Positions 44,676-53,020 are shown, counted from the first letter of the stretch. The stretch is 64,000 nucleotides of DNA from Nocardia brasiliensis NBRC 14402 (GCF_000308475.2 NZ_BAFT02000112.1:124001-188000); one strand, 5' to 3'. A program made the numbers and translations. Notes: generated from the letters alone by a model not told the origin.

Positions 44676-47441
44676 ATGCGCGACGAACAATCGACCGGCA
44701 GTTCCGAAATCGCCGCGTTGGCGCAGCGGGTCGAAACCGCCCGCGGCAAATTGCCACTGCAACACGATGCCGCCCTGTTCGACGTGTTGTCCGAAGACGA
44801 AATCGCGGCAGAACGCGAACTCGCGGAATGGGTTCGCGCGCAACGGCGCAAACAGCGCAAGCGCGCCGTCGAAGCGGAACTCGCGGCGGAGAAACGCGAC
44901 CGGCGCACCGCGGCCCACATTCGCCGCTCCGATGAAGACGACGCGCGGTGGCATCGGCGCGCACTGGCCGCGCGACGACGGGTATCCAGCCAAGACGCCC
45001 GGCTCGCGCAGTTGTACCGGCGGGCCGAATGGTCCTCGCGCGCACTGATCGCGGTGGTCGTGCTCGGCATGGTGTGGGCCGGGGTGAACGTGCAGCACAA
45101 CCTGGTACCCAGCGGCGACATGTCCGACCCGCTGTACTGGCTGAGCTACGGCATCGAAGCGATGATCTCCATCCCGATCATCACCATCATGGTGGCCGCC
45201 ACCACCGCCGCCCGCTGGGGACGCGAACTCGACCGCGGCAAAGTGGTGTTCTTCGAAACCGCGTTGCTCGGCACCACCATCGCACTCAACGCGGGACCGC
45301 ATCTGGCGTCCGGCTCCTACGGGCAAGCCGCGGAATACGCGATCGCACCCGTCATGGTCGGCGTCGTGATCTGGTTGCACGCCTGGGTTTCCGCCCGCTA
45401 CGCACTACTCATCGACGGCGCGGCCGTGGTGGATCCCGAGCCCGGCATGCTGCGGCGGCCGGCCGAACGCGGATTCACCCTCGACGCCCCCGACGACCGC
45501 GCCTGGTTGCCCACCCGGGAAGTGGACGGTGGGCAGTTGAGCAGCGGGCTCGCACCGGCCGAGCGTGCTGCCTTCCCGTCCGCCGATGGCGACCAAGTGC
45601 GGCATCCGGCCGCAGCCGCCGGTCAGGCGACCGACCTCCGCACGGCCCAGGCGGTTTCGATCGCCGAAGAGTATGCGGGCACCGTCGATAGCCACTCGCG
45701 CGGGGACACCTCCACCCTCCGCTCCGCCGCCAACGGACTTGCAGCGCAGGGGCTTACCGGCGTCAATGGTCACGAGCTGGCGCACTCGGTCGAGTCGGCG
45801 GCCTCGTCGACCAATGGGCATTCGTTGCGCGCGAACAACGGTCACACCGTGCCTGTGGTCAATGGGCGGGCGAGCCACGCGCACGGATCCACCGGTTCGG
45901 TCACCAATGGCCGGGCTGTCCAGGGCCTTTCGGCCGGGGCGGGCGCCAATGGCAACGGGGTGCATGGGCTTTCGCCGGCGGACGGGCACCCGTTGCCGCC
46001 GTCAGCTACCGCGGTGGGCGACGGACGGGCGGTGCACGGGACCGACCAGCCGGTGGATCGTTCGGCCAAGGCCCTCAACGGGGATCGGGAGCATGCGAGC
46101 CTGGACGATGACGGGCAGCCGCGACGGTTCGCATTCGAGGCGACTTCTGATCACCAGCGGTCGACACTGAGCACTTCGCCCGACGGTGCGAGTGAATCTA
46201 CCGAGGAACATGGGGCAGCTGCCGCTCCAGTGACCAACGAACATGTGGTGCCCGGACTTTCGAGCGGCAACGAGCGGCCCCTGTCGACTTCCTCCGAGCC
46301 CGCCGGCTCGGCGACAAATGGGCACGCGTCGCCCGGGACCAACGGGCACCGGCTGGATCACGTCTTCGGCCTGCACGACGCGACGGTCAATGGGTATGCG
46401 GAGCAGGCGATTCTCGATGATCACCAGGCAGCTCCCGCGTTCCCGACGCAGGATCACCCGGAGCCGCGGACTTCCCCGGCCGACGATCTCGATGCGATCC
46501 CTACGGGCGAGCCGAATGCGTCTGCCGCGCCGCGCATGAATGGGCACGACGTGCCGCATTCGCCCGCGCCGAACCAGCACGGCAGTAACGGGCAGACGGT
46601 CAACGGGTACACCCGCCCCGCTGAAACACGGCCGGTGCAGGCGACACCACCGATCAACGGCGCTGGCGCGCAGCCTGTCTCAGCTGAGCAGAACGGCACG
46701 GTGCAGCAGCCTCGGACCAATGGCCATGCTGTGACGAACGGTCATGCCGTCAACGGACGGACCGGCGCGGCCAACGGTCGGCCGCTGACCAATGGGGACG
46801 AGGCGGCCCGCGCCAATGGGACGAACGGGCATGCCATTCCGCTGTTCCCGATGCACGAGGTAGCTCGCGAACAGCCCGGCCCCGGCACCGCGGTCCCGCC
46901 GGTGAACGAGCCCAGCGCCGAAGCGCCGCGCGGCGACGATCCCGAAGAGCCTCACCCTGGTGACCCCATCAGGAAAGCCGCCGCAACCATCGCCGACACG
47001 GTCGCCCAGGCGATCTCGGGTGAACCCGCGCCCAAGCCCGCTGTTCGCCGGAAGCCCGCTGCGCACAACGGCGCTCGGGCGGAGGCCGAGATCGAGCAGC
47101 TGGTTTTCGAGGAACCCACGGAACCGTCCCGGCCGCGCGCTCGCGTCGAGCCGAGCAGCGTCGTGGCCCGCGCCCCGATCGAGCCGGAACCCGAGATGTT
47201 CGACGACGAGGACGAAGACGAGTTCGACGAGGACAACGAGATCGCGGTGATAGCGCACGAAATCGTGCGTCGCCGCATGTCGAACCTGCCCGCCGCGCAG
47301 CTCACGGAGATCCTGCGCCTCGCCGACGAGGCCTGGGCGACACCGGGTATCGCGAACGAGGTCGGCGTGTCCCGCGCCGCCGTCGATCGTGCCGTCGAGG
47401 CGGCCATGAAGGTACGCAGACCGTACGCGATCAGCGGCTAG
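44676..47441 (+). CDS. Membrane protein with long Asn-Gly-His-rich repeat region
   Basis: 921 residues, not assigned to a family. Residues 1-110 are charged and probably coiled (RKQRKRAVEAELAAEKRDRR). Residues 120-245 hold about four hydrophobic helices (LIAVVVLGMVWAGVNV, MISIPIITIMVAATTA, FFETALLGTTIALNAG, AIAPVMVGVVIWLHAW), a layout reminiscent of DUF2637/SpdB-like transfer proteins. Residues 340-735 are a low-complexity region with about 20 NGH, NGR or NGY units. A very acidic patch (FDDEDEDEFDEDNE) precedes a C-terminal 60-residue helical domain with EIVRRRMSNLPAAQLTEILR and VGVSRAAVDRAVEA that could be a small HTH. GGAAGG is six bases before the ATG. Plasmid or ICE ancestry is possible; function unknown. 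Confidence 0.8.
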   Translation: MRDEQSTGSSEIAALAQRVETARGKLPLQHDAALFDVLSEDEIAAERELAEWVRAQRRKQRKRAVEAELAAEKRDRRTAAHIRRSDEDDARWHRRALAARRRVSSQDARLAQLYRRAEWSSRALIAVVVLGMVWAGVNVQHNLVPSGDMSDPLYWLSYGIEAMISIPIITIMVAATTAARWGRELDRGKVVFFETALLGTTIALNAGPHLASGSYGQAAEYAIAPVMVGVVIWLHAWVSARYALLIDGAAVVDPEPGMLRRPAERGFTLDAPDDRAWLPTREVDGGQLSSGLAPAERAAFPSADGDQVRHPAAAAGQATDLRTAQAVSIAEEYAGTVDSHSRGDTSTLRSAANGLAAQGLTGVNGHELAHSVESAASSTNGHSLRANNGHTVPVVNGRASHAHGSTGSVTNGRAVQGLSAGAGANGNGVHGLSPADGHPLPPSATAVGDGRAVHGTDQPVDRSAKALNGDREHASLDDDGQPRRFAFEATSDHQRSTLSTSPDGASESTEEHGAAAAPVTNEHVVPGLSSGNERPLSTSSEPAGSATNGHASPGTNGHRLDHVFGLHDATVNGYAEQAILDDHQAAPAFPTQDHPEPRTSPADDLDAIPTGEPNASAAPRMNGHDVPHSPAPNQHGSNGQTVNGYTRPAETRPVQATPPINGAGAQPVSAEQNGTVQQPRTNGHAVTNGHAVNGRTGAANGRPLTNGDEAARANGTNGHAIPLFPMHEVAREQPGPGTAVPPVNEPSAEAPRGDDPEEPHPGDPIRKAAATIADTVAQAISGEPAPKPAVRRKPAAHNGARAEAEIEQLVFEEPTEPSRPRARVEPSSVVARAPIEPEPEMFDDEDEDEFDEDNEIAVIAHEIVRRRMSNLPAAQLTEILRLADEAWATPGIANEVGVSRAAVDRAVEAAMKVRRPYAISG
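45726..46860 (+). repeat. Degenerate NGH-coding tandem repeat inside the 921-residue protein
   Basis: The coding sequence repeatedly uses AAT/AAC-GGG/GGT-CAT/CGG. Units such as TNGHAV, VNGRAS, TNGHASPGTNGHR and TNGHAVTNGHAVNGRTG recur at irregular spacing of roughly 8-30 residues. Codon choice is looser than in neighbouring genes (more AAT, GGG and CAT), which suggests repeat expansion. Confidence 0.7.
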
Positions 47442-47445
47442 CCGG

Positions 47446-47538
47446 CACTCCGCACCCCTTCTGTCACTCCGCACCCCTTCTGCCTTCCCGCACCCGAAGC
47501 CGCATGCCAGCGCGGGTGCGCGGATACAGAAGGGTGCG
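47446..47538. repeat. Direct repeats with nested inverted repeats after the NGH gene
   Basis: CACTCCGCACCCCTTCTG occurs twice (47446-47463 and 47465-47482). An imperfect inverse copy, CAGAAGGGTGCG, is at 47527-47538, and inside it CGCACCCG pairs with CGGGTGCG around 16 bases. The structure could end transcription of the upstream gene; no T-tract is present. Confidence 0.5.
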
Positions 47539-47574
47539 CTTGCGTTCTCCTCGCGATACCTCCGTCACATCGTC

Positions 47575-47590
47575 TATACGGCGCCGTATA
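47575..47590. promoter_or_regulatory. Palindromic operator 1 (TATACG-type)
   Basis: TATACGGCGCCGTATA is a perfect 16-bp palindrome centred 35 bp from a second palindrome and about 125 bp upstream of the gene at 47707. It resembles TetR-family operators. Confidence 0.65.
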
Positions 47591-47604
47591 TCGCGCGCTA
47601 ACCT

Positions 47605-47630
47605 CCATCTATACGCAACCGTATAGATGG
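47605..47630. promoter_or_regulatory. Palindromic operator 2 (TATACG-type)
   Basis: CCATCTATACG and CGTATAGATGG form perfect 11-bp arms around CAAC. It shares the CTATACG/CGTATA half-sites with operator 1, so one dimeric regulator probably binds both. Confidence 0.7.
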
Positions 47631-47706
47631 ATCGAACGGCTCGTCGCACGCGCCGACCAGGTCGATCCGACGCCGGAAACGGCGTTCGCAGTCGAAGGAG
47701 CCTGCC

Positions 47707-48246
47707 GTGCCGAATCAGCCCACCACCGTCCAGACCGGCGACCGGAAGGACGCGCCCGCAAGCGAATTCGAGCCCGCCGTGCTCGAACTCCGGGACATTC
47801 CCGCATCGTTGCGCGCGCTCGGCACCCTCGCCGACGCCGACTACTCCGACGCCTTCACCCTGAGCACCGACGCGGGCCCGAAGTGGACCCCGGACCAGTG
47901 GGCGCACGCGGCCTTCGAAGACGTCGCAGGCCTTGGCGGACAATTCATCTGGCGGGTGCTGCTCGGCATGCGGCTCGCGTGGCGGCGCTCGTCCGCGCAT
48001 ATCGCCGGATGGCGGATCGCAGGGCACGGGGACGACTGGATCCGGCTCGAGGCGCACTCGTGGATGCTCGTCGGGCAGCTCGTGATCAAGGTAGAGAAGC
48101 AGCAGGTCACCCTGCTGACGATCATCAGATACGACCGCCCGCTCGCCGCGACCGTCTGGCAGCGGCTGTCCGTCAAGCACCGCGGGCTGGCCCCCGGTCT
48201 GCTCCGCGACACGCTCGCGAAACTGGCGGCAGGCTCTCGCGACTGA
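47707..48246 (+). CDS. Conserved hypothetical protein, possibly DUF2867-like
   Basis: 179 residues, soluble, no signal peptide. It has an ADADYSDAFTLSTD segment (about 43-56), a Trp-rich middle (KWTPDQWAHAAFEDV, WRVLLGMRLAWRR, GWRIAGHGDDWIRLEAHSWML) and a C-terminal YDRPLAATVWQRLSVKHR. This pattern resembles DUF2867-type proteins with a SRPBCC/polyketide-cyclase-like fold, but I recognise it only loosely. AAGGAG is seven bases upstream of the ATG (47707). Two strong palindromes upstream indicate tight repression by an unseen regulator. The gene converges on the MMPL gene, with a shared terminator between them. Confidence 0.75.
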   Translation: MPNQPTTVQTGDRKDAPASEFEPAVLELRDIPASLRALGTLADADYSDAFTLSTDAGPKWTPDQWAHAAFEDVAGLGGQFIWRVLLGMRLAWRRSSAHIAGWRIAGHGDDWIRLEAHSWMLVGQLVIKVEKQQVTLLTIIRYDRPLAATVWQRLSVKHRGLAPGLLRDTLAKLAAGSRD

Positions 48247-48252
48247 ACGACG

Positions 48253-48288
48253 AAGGCCGCCCTCCGGATCAACCAGAGGGCGGCCCTT
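48253..48288. terminator. Bidirectional hairpin terminator
   Basis: GGCCGCCCTC (48255-48264) pairs perfectly with GAGGGCGGCC (48276-48285) around 11 bases, flanked by AA and TT. It sits between the convergent genes ending at 48246 and 48300. Confidence 0.75.
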
Positions 48289-48299
48289 GTCATTTCGGG

Positions 48300-50495
48300 T
48301 TACTGCCGTCGTTCACCGGCGTTGGACCAGCCACCGCCCGCGGGAGCGGGATCGTGCCTCAGGTCCGGCCGTTCACCACTCCCGGCGGACGGGCCCGCGT
48401 CGCCGGGCCGCTCGTCCCCGTGCCCCGGCCACCAGGCCCGGTGCCCGAGCAGCGCCGTCAGCGCCGGCGTGAAGAACATCGCCATCACGAAGGCGGCGAT
48501 GCCGATGCCGACCGAGATGGCGAAGCCCATCTGCGAGAGCACGTTGTTGCCCGCGAGCATCATCGAGGCGAACGTGCCCGCCAGGATCACCCCGGCCGCC
48601 GCGACCGTCGGGCCGGTGTGCCGCAGGCTCAGTGCCGCAGCCTGTTTCGGGTCATGGCCTTCGCGTGCTTCCTCCCGCAACCGGGCGACCATCAGGATGT
48701 TGTAGTCGGTGCCGAGCGCGACCACGAACAGATACATGATCAACGGCAGGGTGAAGATCAGCCCGGAATTGCCCTGGATGTGCTGGAACACCAGCACCGC
48801 AGCGCCGAGCGTCGCGGCGAAGCCGAGGAACACCGAGGCCATCAGGTACCACGGTGCGACCAGGCTGCGCAGCAGCAGACCGAGCACGATCATGATCAGG
48901 ATCGCCGCCACCGGGAACACGATCAGATAGTCCCGGTTCATCGCGTCCTGGAAGTCGACGAAGACCGCGGTCAGCCCGCCGACGGCCGCCGTCGTACCCG
49001 CCGGAGCCGCCGCGTGCGCCGCATCGCGCAGCGGGCCCTCGACGGTTTCCAGCGCAGCGTCCGATTCCGGTGCGGCAGTGAGGGTTACCTGGAACTCGGC
49101 GATCGCCTTGTCCTGGGACAGCCGCGGCTCGCCCACCTGCCCGACGCCGGGCACCTCGGTCAGTGCCGCGCGGAAGGTCGTGAGCTGCTCGACCGTCAAC
49201 GCGCCATCGGAACGGAGCAGGACGTCCGAAGGCTGCGTGGCGCCGGCGGGCATGCCCTTGAGCAATTCCTTGTTGTAGACCACCGATTCGGAGGCGTCCG
49301 ACGTCGAGCCGGAACTCAGGTCGAAGGTCGGGTTGAATCCGACGGCGAGAATGCCGAGCGCGACGAGCAGACCACCCGAGGCCAGCGCGAACGCGGCCGG
49401 ACGCCGCCCCAGCGCCGCACCGATCGCGGCGAAGCGCGCCCCCTTCGGCTCGGCCTGCCAAGCCTTCGACGGCCAGAACACCTTGGTGCCCAACAGCGAA
49501 ACAACCGCGGGAATCAGCGTCAGACCGGCGAGCAGGGCCACCGCGACCGCGATCGCCAGCGCCGGACCGAGCGCCCGGAACATGCCGAGGGTGGACAGCG
49601 TCAGCGCCATGAAGGCGATGATCACCGCGCCCGCCGCAGACGTGATCGCCTCGCCGACGCGGGTCACCGCGCTCACCATCGCGGTCTTGGGATCCTCCCC
49701 CGCCCGCAGCCGTTCCCGATAGCGGAACATCAGGAACAGGATGTAGTCGGTGCCGACGCCGTACAGCACGACGAGCAGGATGGCGGTGACCGAGCTGTCC
49801 ACCTGCAGATCGAAAGCCTTGGCCACCATCGCGATCAGGCCGTTCACCAGGCTGGAGACCGCGCCGATGGTGATGATCGGCAGCAGCGCGATGACCGGAC
49901 TGCGAAAGATGATCAGCAACAACACCAGGATCAAGGCGATCGTGGCGATGCCGATGATCGCCATGCCCTTCTCGCTCGACTCGGTCTGATCGAGCATCTG
50001 CGCCGCTTGCCCGGTGATGCCCGCCTTCAGGTCGCTACCGCGCACCTGGTCCTGCAGCGCGGTGCGCAACGCTTTGACCGCGTCGCTTTGCGTGGTGTCG
50101 CCCGCGCTGGTCACCTTGGTCATCTGCACCGCGATGATCTGGATGAGCTTGTTCTCCGACGGCGGAACCACCTGCAATCCGGTGACGTCCTTGATATTCG
50201 CCGCGGTGAGCTTTCCGCCGATCGCCGCGACCGAAGCCGCGTCACCCTCGCTCAGCGGCGCCTCGTCGGCTCGCTCGAACACGATGATCGCCGCGGGGGC
50301 CGCGCTCTGCGGAAAGGCCTTCTGCTGCATCTCCATTGCTTGAATGGATTCGTAATGCGAAGGCAGGAACGCGGATTGGTCGGTGGTGGACTTCAGTTGC
50401 GGTGCCGCCGCGACCACGCCGACGATGATGAGCAGCCACAGGCCGATCACCTTCCACGGATGGTGAACAACCAGGCGCCCGAGTCGAGCAAACAT
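48300..50495 (-). CDS. MMPL-family RND transporter
   Basis: 731 residues, in the usual range for smaller MMPL proteins. There are twelve hydrophobic segments in two halves: one N-terminal helix, a roughly 140-residue external loop and a five-helix bundle, repeated. The family motifs GVGTDYILFLMFRYRERLRAG in the first half and ALGTDYNILMVARLREEA in the second carry the Asp-Tyr pairs of the proton relay. The C-terminal tail is short, Pro/Gly/Asp-rich and soluble. MMPL proteins export lipids or siderophores in mycolate-containing actinobacteria, or pump drugs. The gene is 34 bases downstream of the EXLDI gene and probably in its operon. Confidence 0.93.
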   Translation of the reverse strand: MFARLGRLVVHHPWKVIGLWLLIIVGVVAAAPQLKSTTDQSAFLPSHYESIQAMEMQQKAFPQSAAPAAIIVFERADEAPLSEGDAASVAAIGGKLTAANIKDVTGLQVVPPSENKLIQIIAVQMTKVTSAGDTTQSDAVKALRTALQDQVRGSDLKAGITGQAAQMLDQTESSEKGMAIIGIATIALILVLLLIIFRSPVIALLPIITIGAVSSLVNGLIAMVAKAFDLQVDSSVTAILLVVLYGVGTDYILFLMFRYRERLRAGEDPKTAMVSAVTRVGEAITSAAGAVIIAFMALTLSTLGMFRALGPALAIAVAVALLAGLTLIPAVVSLLGTKVFWPSKAWQAEPKGARFAAIGAALGRRPAAFALASGGLLVALGILAVGFNPTFDLSSGSTSDASESVVYNKELLKGMPAGATQPSDVLLRSDGALTVEQLTTFRAALTEVPGVGQVGEPRLSQDKAIAEFQVTLTAAPESDAALETVEGPLRDAAHAAAPAGTTAAVGGLTAVFVDFQDAMNRDYLIVFPVAAILIMIVLGLLLRSLVAPWYLMASVFLGFAATLGAAVLVFQHIQGNSGLIFTLPLIMYLFVVALGTDYNILMVARLREEAREGHDPKQAAALSLRHTGPTVAAAGVILAGTFASMMLAGNNVLSQMGFAISVGIGIAAFVMAMFFTPALTALLGHRAWWPGHGDERPGDAGPSAGSGERPDLRHDPAPAGGGWSNAGERRQ

Positions 50496-50529
50496 GGGGG
50501 ACAGTTCCTTTCGGTATCCGAGCCGTGGC

Positions 50530-50973
50530 TCAGATGTCGAGATCCTCGATAGGGGGATGTTCGTTCACCGCGTCGAGCGTGCGGAAGATTCTGGGCGGGA
50601 CCAGATCTCGCAGCTCCTCGGCGGTGTCCACGATGTCGAGCGCGTAATCGCTCCAGGCGCACCGTTCGAGATCCAGGCCGCGCCAATTGGTCTTCTTCAG
50701 TTCCTGCACCCAATCGCTCATCAGCGACAGGTCGGTCCAATCGGCCGCCTGGCGATGCACGACGTACTTGCCTTTCCGGGTCACATAGAGCCGAATCAGT
50801 TCCACACCCGTTTTGCTGAACTGCTTCGCCTCACCGAGCTTGCGCCCGTGAAAACGCTGCTTGCGCGTCCCACCGGGACCGACCGGCAGCACGACCTCAG
50901 GCAGTTCCGCCGACTCTTTCCGGAAGTCGACCACCTCCACCTGCTGCGATTCCTCAACCATGATCAACTCCAT
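50530..50973 (-). CDS. EXLDI-family protein
   Basis: 147 residues if started at the ATG 50971-50973; a second ATG (50959-50961, MVEESQQVEVVDF) is possible. The protein ends IEDLDI, the C-terminal Glu-x-Leu-Asp-Ile that names the EXLDI family. The body contains RKQRFHGRKLGEAKQFSKTG and YVTRKGKYVVHRQ. Family knowledge is slight: a small actinobacterial protein of unknown function, often beside regulators. It precedes the MMPL transporter gene with the same orientation, and a palindrome lies just upstream, so it may control or assist that transporter. Confidence 0.8.
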   Translation of the reverse strand: MELIMVEESQQVEVVDFRKESAELPEVVLPVGPGGTRKQRFHGRKLGEAKQFSKTGVELIRLYVTRKGKYVVHRQAADWTDLSLMSDWVQELKKTNWRGLDLERCAWSDYALDIVDTAEELRDLVPPRIFRTLDAVNEHPPIEDLDI

Positions 50974-50979
50974 TCGTCG

Positions 50980-50995
50980 ATGCGCATACGCGCAT
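50980..50995. promoter_or_regulatory. Palindrome upstream of the EXLDI gene
   Basis: ATGCGC-ATAC-GCGCAT is a perfect inverted repeat seven bases upstream of the EXLDI start at 50973. It could be an operator or an mRNA leader element. Confidence 0.45.
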
Positions 50996-51094
50996 AGCTC
51001 CATCCACGACGCACCAGCCACCCCGACCCCCACTTCGTCCGACCCGAGACGGTCAAGCACCCTCCCCAACCGTCCGACCCACTATAAGTAGATG

Positions 51095-51104
51095 TATACG
51101 TATA
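51095..51104. promoter_or_regulatory. TATACGTATA palindrome in the divergent promoter region
   Basis: A perfect 10-bp palindrome lies in the AT-rich stretch between the EXLDI gene (minus) and the DUF6247 gene (plus). It shares the TATACG half-site with the two operators at 47575-47630. Confidence 0.45.
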
Positions 51105-51193
51105 ACGCAAGACCCAAACCAAACCCACCAAAACTCCAGGTCTGGACACCACAACCCCGGGATCACTTTCGGCATCCAGCTATCGTCAGTGGC

Positions 51194-51457
51194 ATGACCG
51201 CCACGTATGCCTACGACGAACAGCCGAGCAGTGGACACCCGCTGCGCCCCGGCGCGTCGCCCCAGGACATTCGCTCGGCGCTACTACCTACCGACCGCGA
51301 AGAGTTCGACATCGCGTATGAGCAGGCTCTCGTCGAGGCGCGCAAGAGCCTCGACCTGACCGAACTCTTCCGCACCCTCGAACTCCGGCGGCGCACCGCA
51401 CTTCTGCAAAGCGACCGCGAAAGCTATCGCAACGTCGTGCGCAAAGCGCCGAGCTGA
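51194..51457 (+). CDS. DUF6247-family protein (antitoxin-like)
   Basis: 87 residues. The central SALLPTDREEFDIAYEQALVEARKSLDLTELFRTLELRRRTALL matches the actinobacterial DUF6247 family, whose genes are usually followed by a gene for a small RelE/ParE-like protein, in a toxin-antitoxin arrangement. That partner is present here only as a broken gene (51457-51786). The start ATG 51194 is chosen because the protein begins at the usual family position; an upstream extension would be Pro-rich and unlike the family. Confidence 0.8.
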   Translation: MTATYAYDEQPSSGHPLRPGASPQDIRSALLPTDREEFDIAYEQALVEARKSLDLTELFRTLELRRRTALLQSDRESYRNVVRKAPS

Positions 51458-51786
51458 TGACGGGTGCTGCGGTCCCCGAAGACGAACCGCTGGAAGTCAC
51501 CCGCGCCAAAGCCGACATGTAGGTGTACAGAGTTGAGAACGACCCTGACGTAGCTCAATAGATCGCAGCCCTCCCGATACCCGCACTCGCGTCGTTCGCG
51601 GAGCTGCGAGTCACCCTCGAAGTCAGTCCGTGGAGCGGCGATTCGGTCAACCGCGCGAATCCCGACGCGCCGGTGCGAACGCTGCCGTTCGGAGTGCACC
51701 ACGAAGGACTCGCGACCTACCTCGTCGTGGAACAACGCCGCGAGGTCCACCTGCTCATGATCCAGTGGATCGGTGACCTCGGCTGA
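51457..51786 (+). pseudogene. Inactivated RelE/ParE-like partner of DUF6247
   Basis: Reading from the ATG 51457-51459 (one-base overlap with the DUF6247 stop), the frame gives MTGAAVPEDEPLEVTRAKAD, then ATG-TAG at 51517-51522, GTG TAC AGA GTT (VYRVENDPDVAQ), a second in-frame TAG at 51559-51561, and then an unbroken stretch ending in LRVTLEVSPWSG, VRTLPFGVH and YLVVEQRREVHLLMIQWIG, followed by TGA at 51784-51786. The continuous coding-like sequence after the stops and the family context indicate a toxin-type gene killed by two nonsense codons. A 6-base duplication-like insert (GTAGGT before GTACAG) may explain the first. Confidence 0.75.
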
Positions 51787-51814
51787 TTCCGCAGCAGCCG
51801 TGTCCGCAGAAGAT

Positions 51815-53020
51815 TCAGGATGCGATTCCGCTGACCGGCGAGGGAGGTTTTGCCGGGGTGGGGTTGCGGCGGTTCATGAGGCGGACGAGGAGGGCCAGGC
51901 CGGCGCCGAGGGCGATGCCGAGGAGGGCGGCGGCGGCGAAGCCGGCGGAGAAGCCGCCGGCATCGATGGCCAGGCCGGCGAGTGAGCTGCCGATGCCGTT
52001 GCCGAGGGTGAGGGCGGCGCCGTGCCAGCCGATGGCTTCGCCGCGGCCGCCCTCGGGGACGATGCGGCTGACCTGGTCGAGCGAGGCGGTGACGGTCGGT
52101 GCGCAGAACACGCCCGCGATGAGACCGGTGATGGCGAGGGAGATCGGGCCGACGACGAAGGCCATCGGCAGGGTGACCACGCCCAGGCCGAAAAGGAGCA
52201 GGTAGGTGGAGATCGCGCGGTGCAGGGCACCGTAGACCAGCCCGCCGATGATCGACCCGAAACCCCAGATGGCCAGGACGATGCCGAGCCACTGTTGCGC
52301 ATCGAACTCGCGCATCGCGGAAACGAAGGTCAGCTCGGTCGCGGCGAGAACCGAAATGGCAACGCTCGCACCGACACACAGCGCGACGAACTCGACGCGG
52401 AACCAGCTACGGCGCGGTATCGCGGGCGCATCGGCGGCGGGGTCGGCCGAGCGCAGCGGCGGATTCATGATCCACAGCAGCACGCCCGCGAGCACGAGAC
52501 CCATTTGCGCACAGAACAATACGATCGTCGTCGACCAGACGCTCGCGGCGGCGACGCCGATGATCGGGCCGACCATGAAGGCGGCCTCCACCGACACCGC
52601 CTCCAACGCGAGCGCGGGCTGCCGGTTCTGCTCGGTGGTCGCGGCGATCACCGCCTGCCGGACCACGGAAAAGATCGGCACACTGAACAATCCGGCGATC
52701 GCGGCCAGAATCAGCAGCGGCACATAGTCGACGAACGGCGCGATCGACCAGCACACCGCCTCGATCACGATGGACGGCAGGATCGTGCGCCGCAACCCGA
52801 ACCGGTCCAGCAGGCGGCCGCGCCACGGCCCGCTGAGCGCGATGCACACGGTGACAACCGTGCTCAGCGCGCCGGCCTGGGCGTACGATCCGTCCAACGT
52901 CTGCACCACATGCAACGCGAGCAGCACCGCGCCCGCGAAAAATGGGATACGTACGAGCGATCCGAGCAGGAGAACATTGCGCACCGCCGCGCTCGCCAAA
53001 ACCACCCGATACGCCCGCAC
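51815..53020 (-). CDS. MFS transporter
   Basis: About 401 residues with twelve hydrophobic segments. The loop motif GPWRGRLLDRFGLRRTILPS (between helices 2 and 3) is the MFS motif A, and the internal repeat GLVYGALHRAISTYLLLFG marks the second half. The C-terminus is Pro/Arg-rich and cytoplasmic. Substrate unknown. The start is uncertain: GTG 53018-53020 (VRAYRVVLASAAVRNVLLLG) matches the usual N-terminus of such proteins; GTGs at 53047 and 53086 would extend it by 9 or 22 residues. The 318 bases upstream to the next gene contain no clear gene. Confidence 0.85.
   Translation of the reverse strand: MRAYRVVLASAAVRNVLLLGSLVRIPFFAGAVLLALHVVQTLDGSYAQAGALSTVVTVCIALSGPWRGRLLDRFGLRRTILPSIVIEAVCWSIAPFVDYVPLLILAAIAGLFSVPIFSVVRQAVIAATTEQNRQPALALEAVSVEAAFMVGPIIGVAAASVWSTTIVLFCAQMGLVLAGVLLWIMNPPLRSADPAADAPAIPRRSWFRVEFVALCVGASVAISVLAATELTFVSAMREFDAQQWLGIVLAIWGFGSIIGGLVYGALHRAISTYLLLFGLGVVTLPMAFVVGPISLAITGLIAGVFCAPTVTASLDQVSRIVPEGGRGEAIGWHGAALTLGNGIGSSLAGLAIDAGGFSAGFAAAALLGIALGAGLALLVRLMNRRNPTPAKPPSPVSGIAS

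Noticed and set aside
45726..46860. Minisatellite or CRISPR-like non-coding repeat
   Set aside because: The repeats keep one reading frame throughout and encode NGH-type units inside a continuous gene.
47446..47482. CRISPR array
   Set aside because: There are only two direct copies with a one-base spacer and no cas genes.
47883..50552. Open frame of 889 codons opposite the MMPL gene
   Set aside because: It is dominated by Arg, Gln, His and Asp with no hydrophobic core; the minus strand holds clear MMPL motifs.
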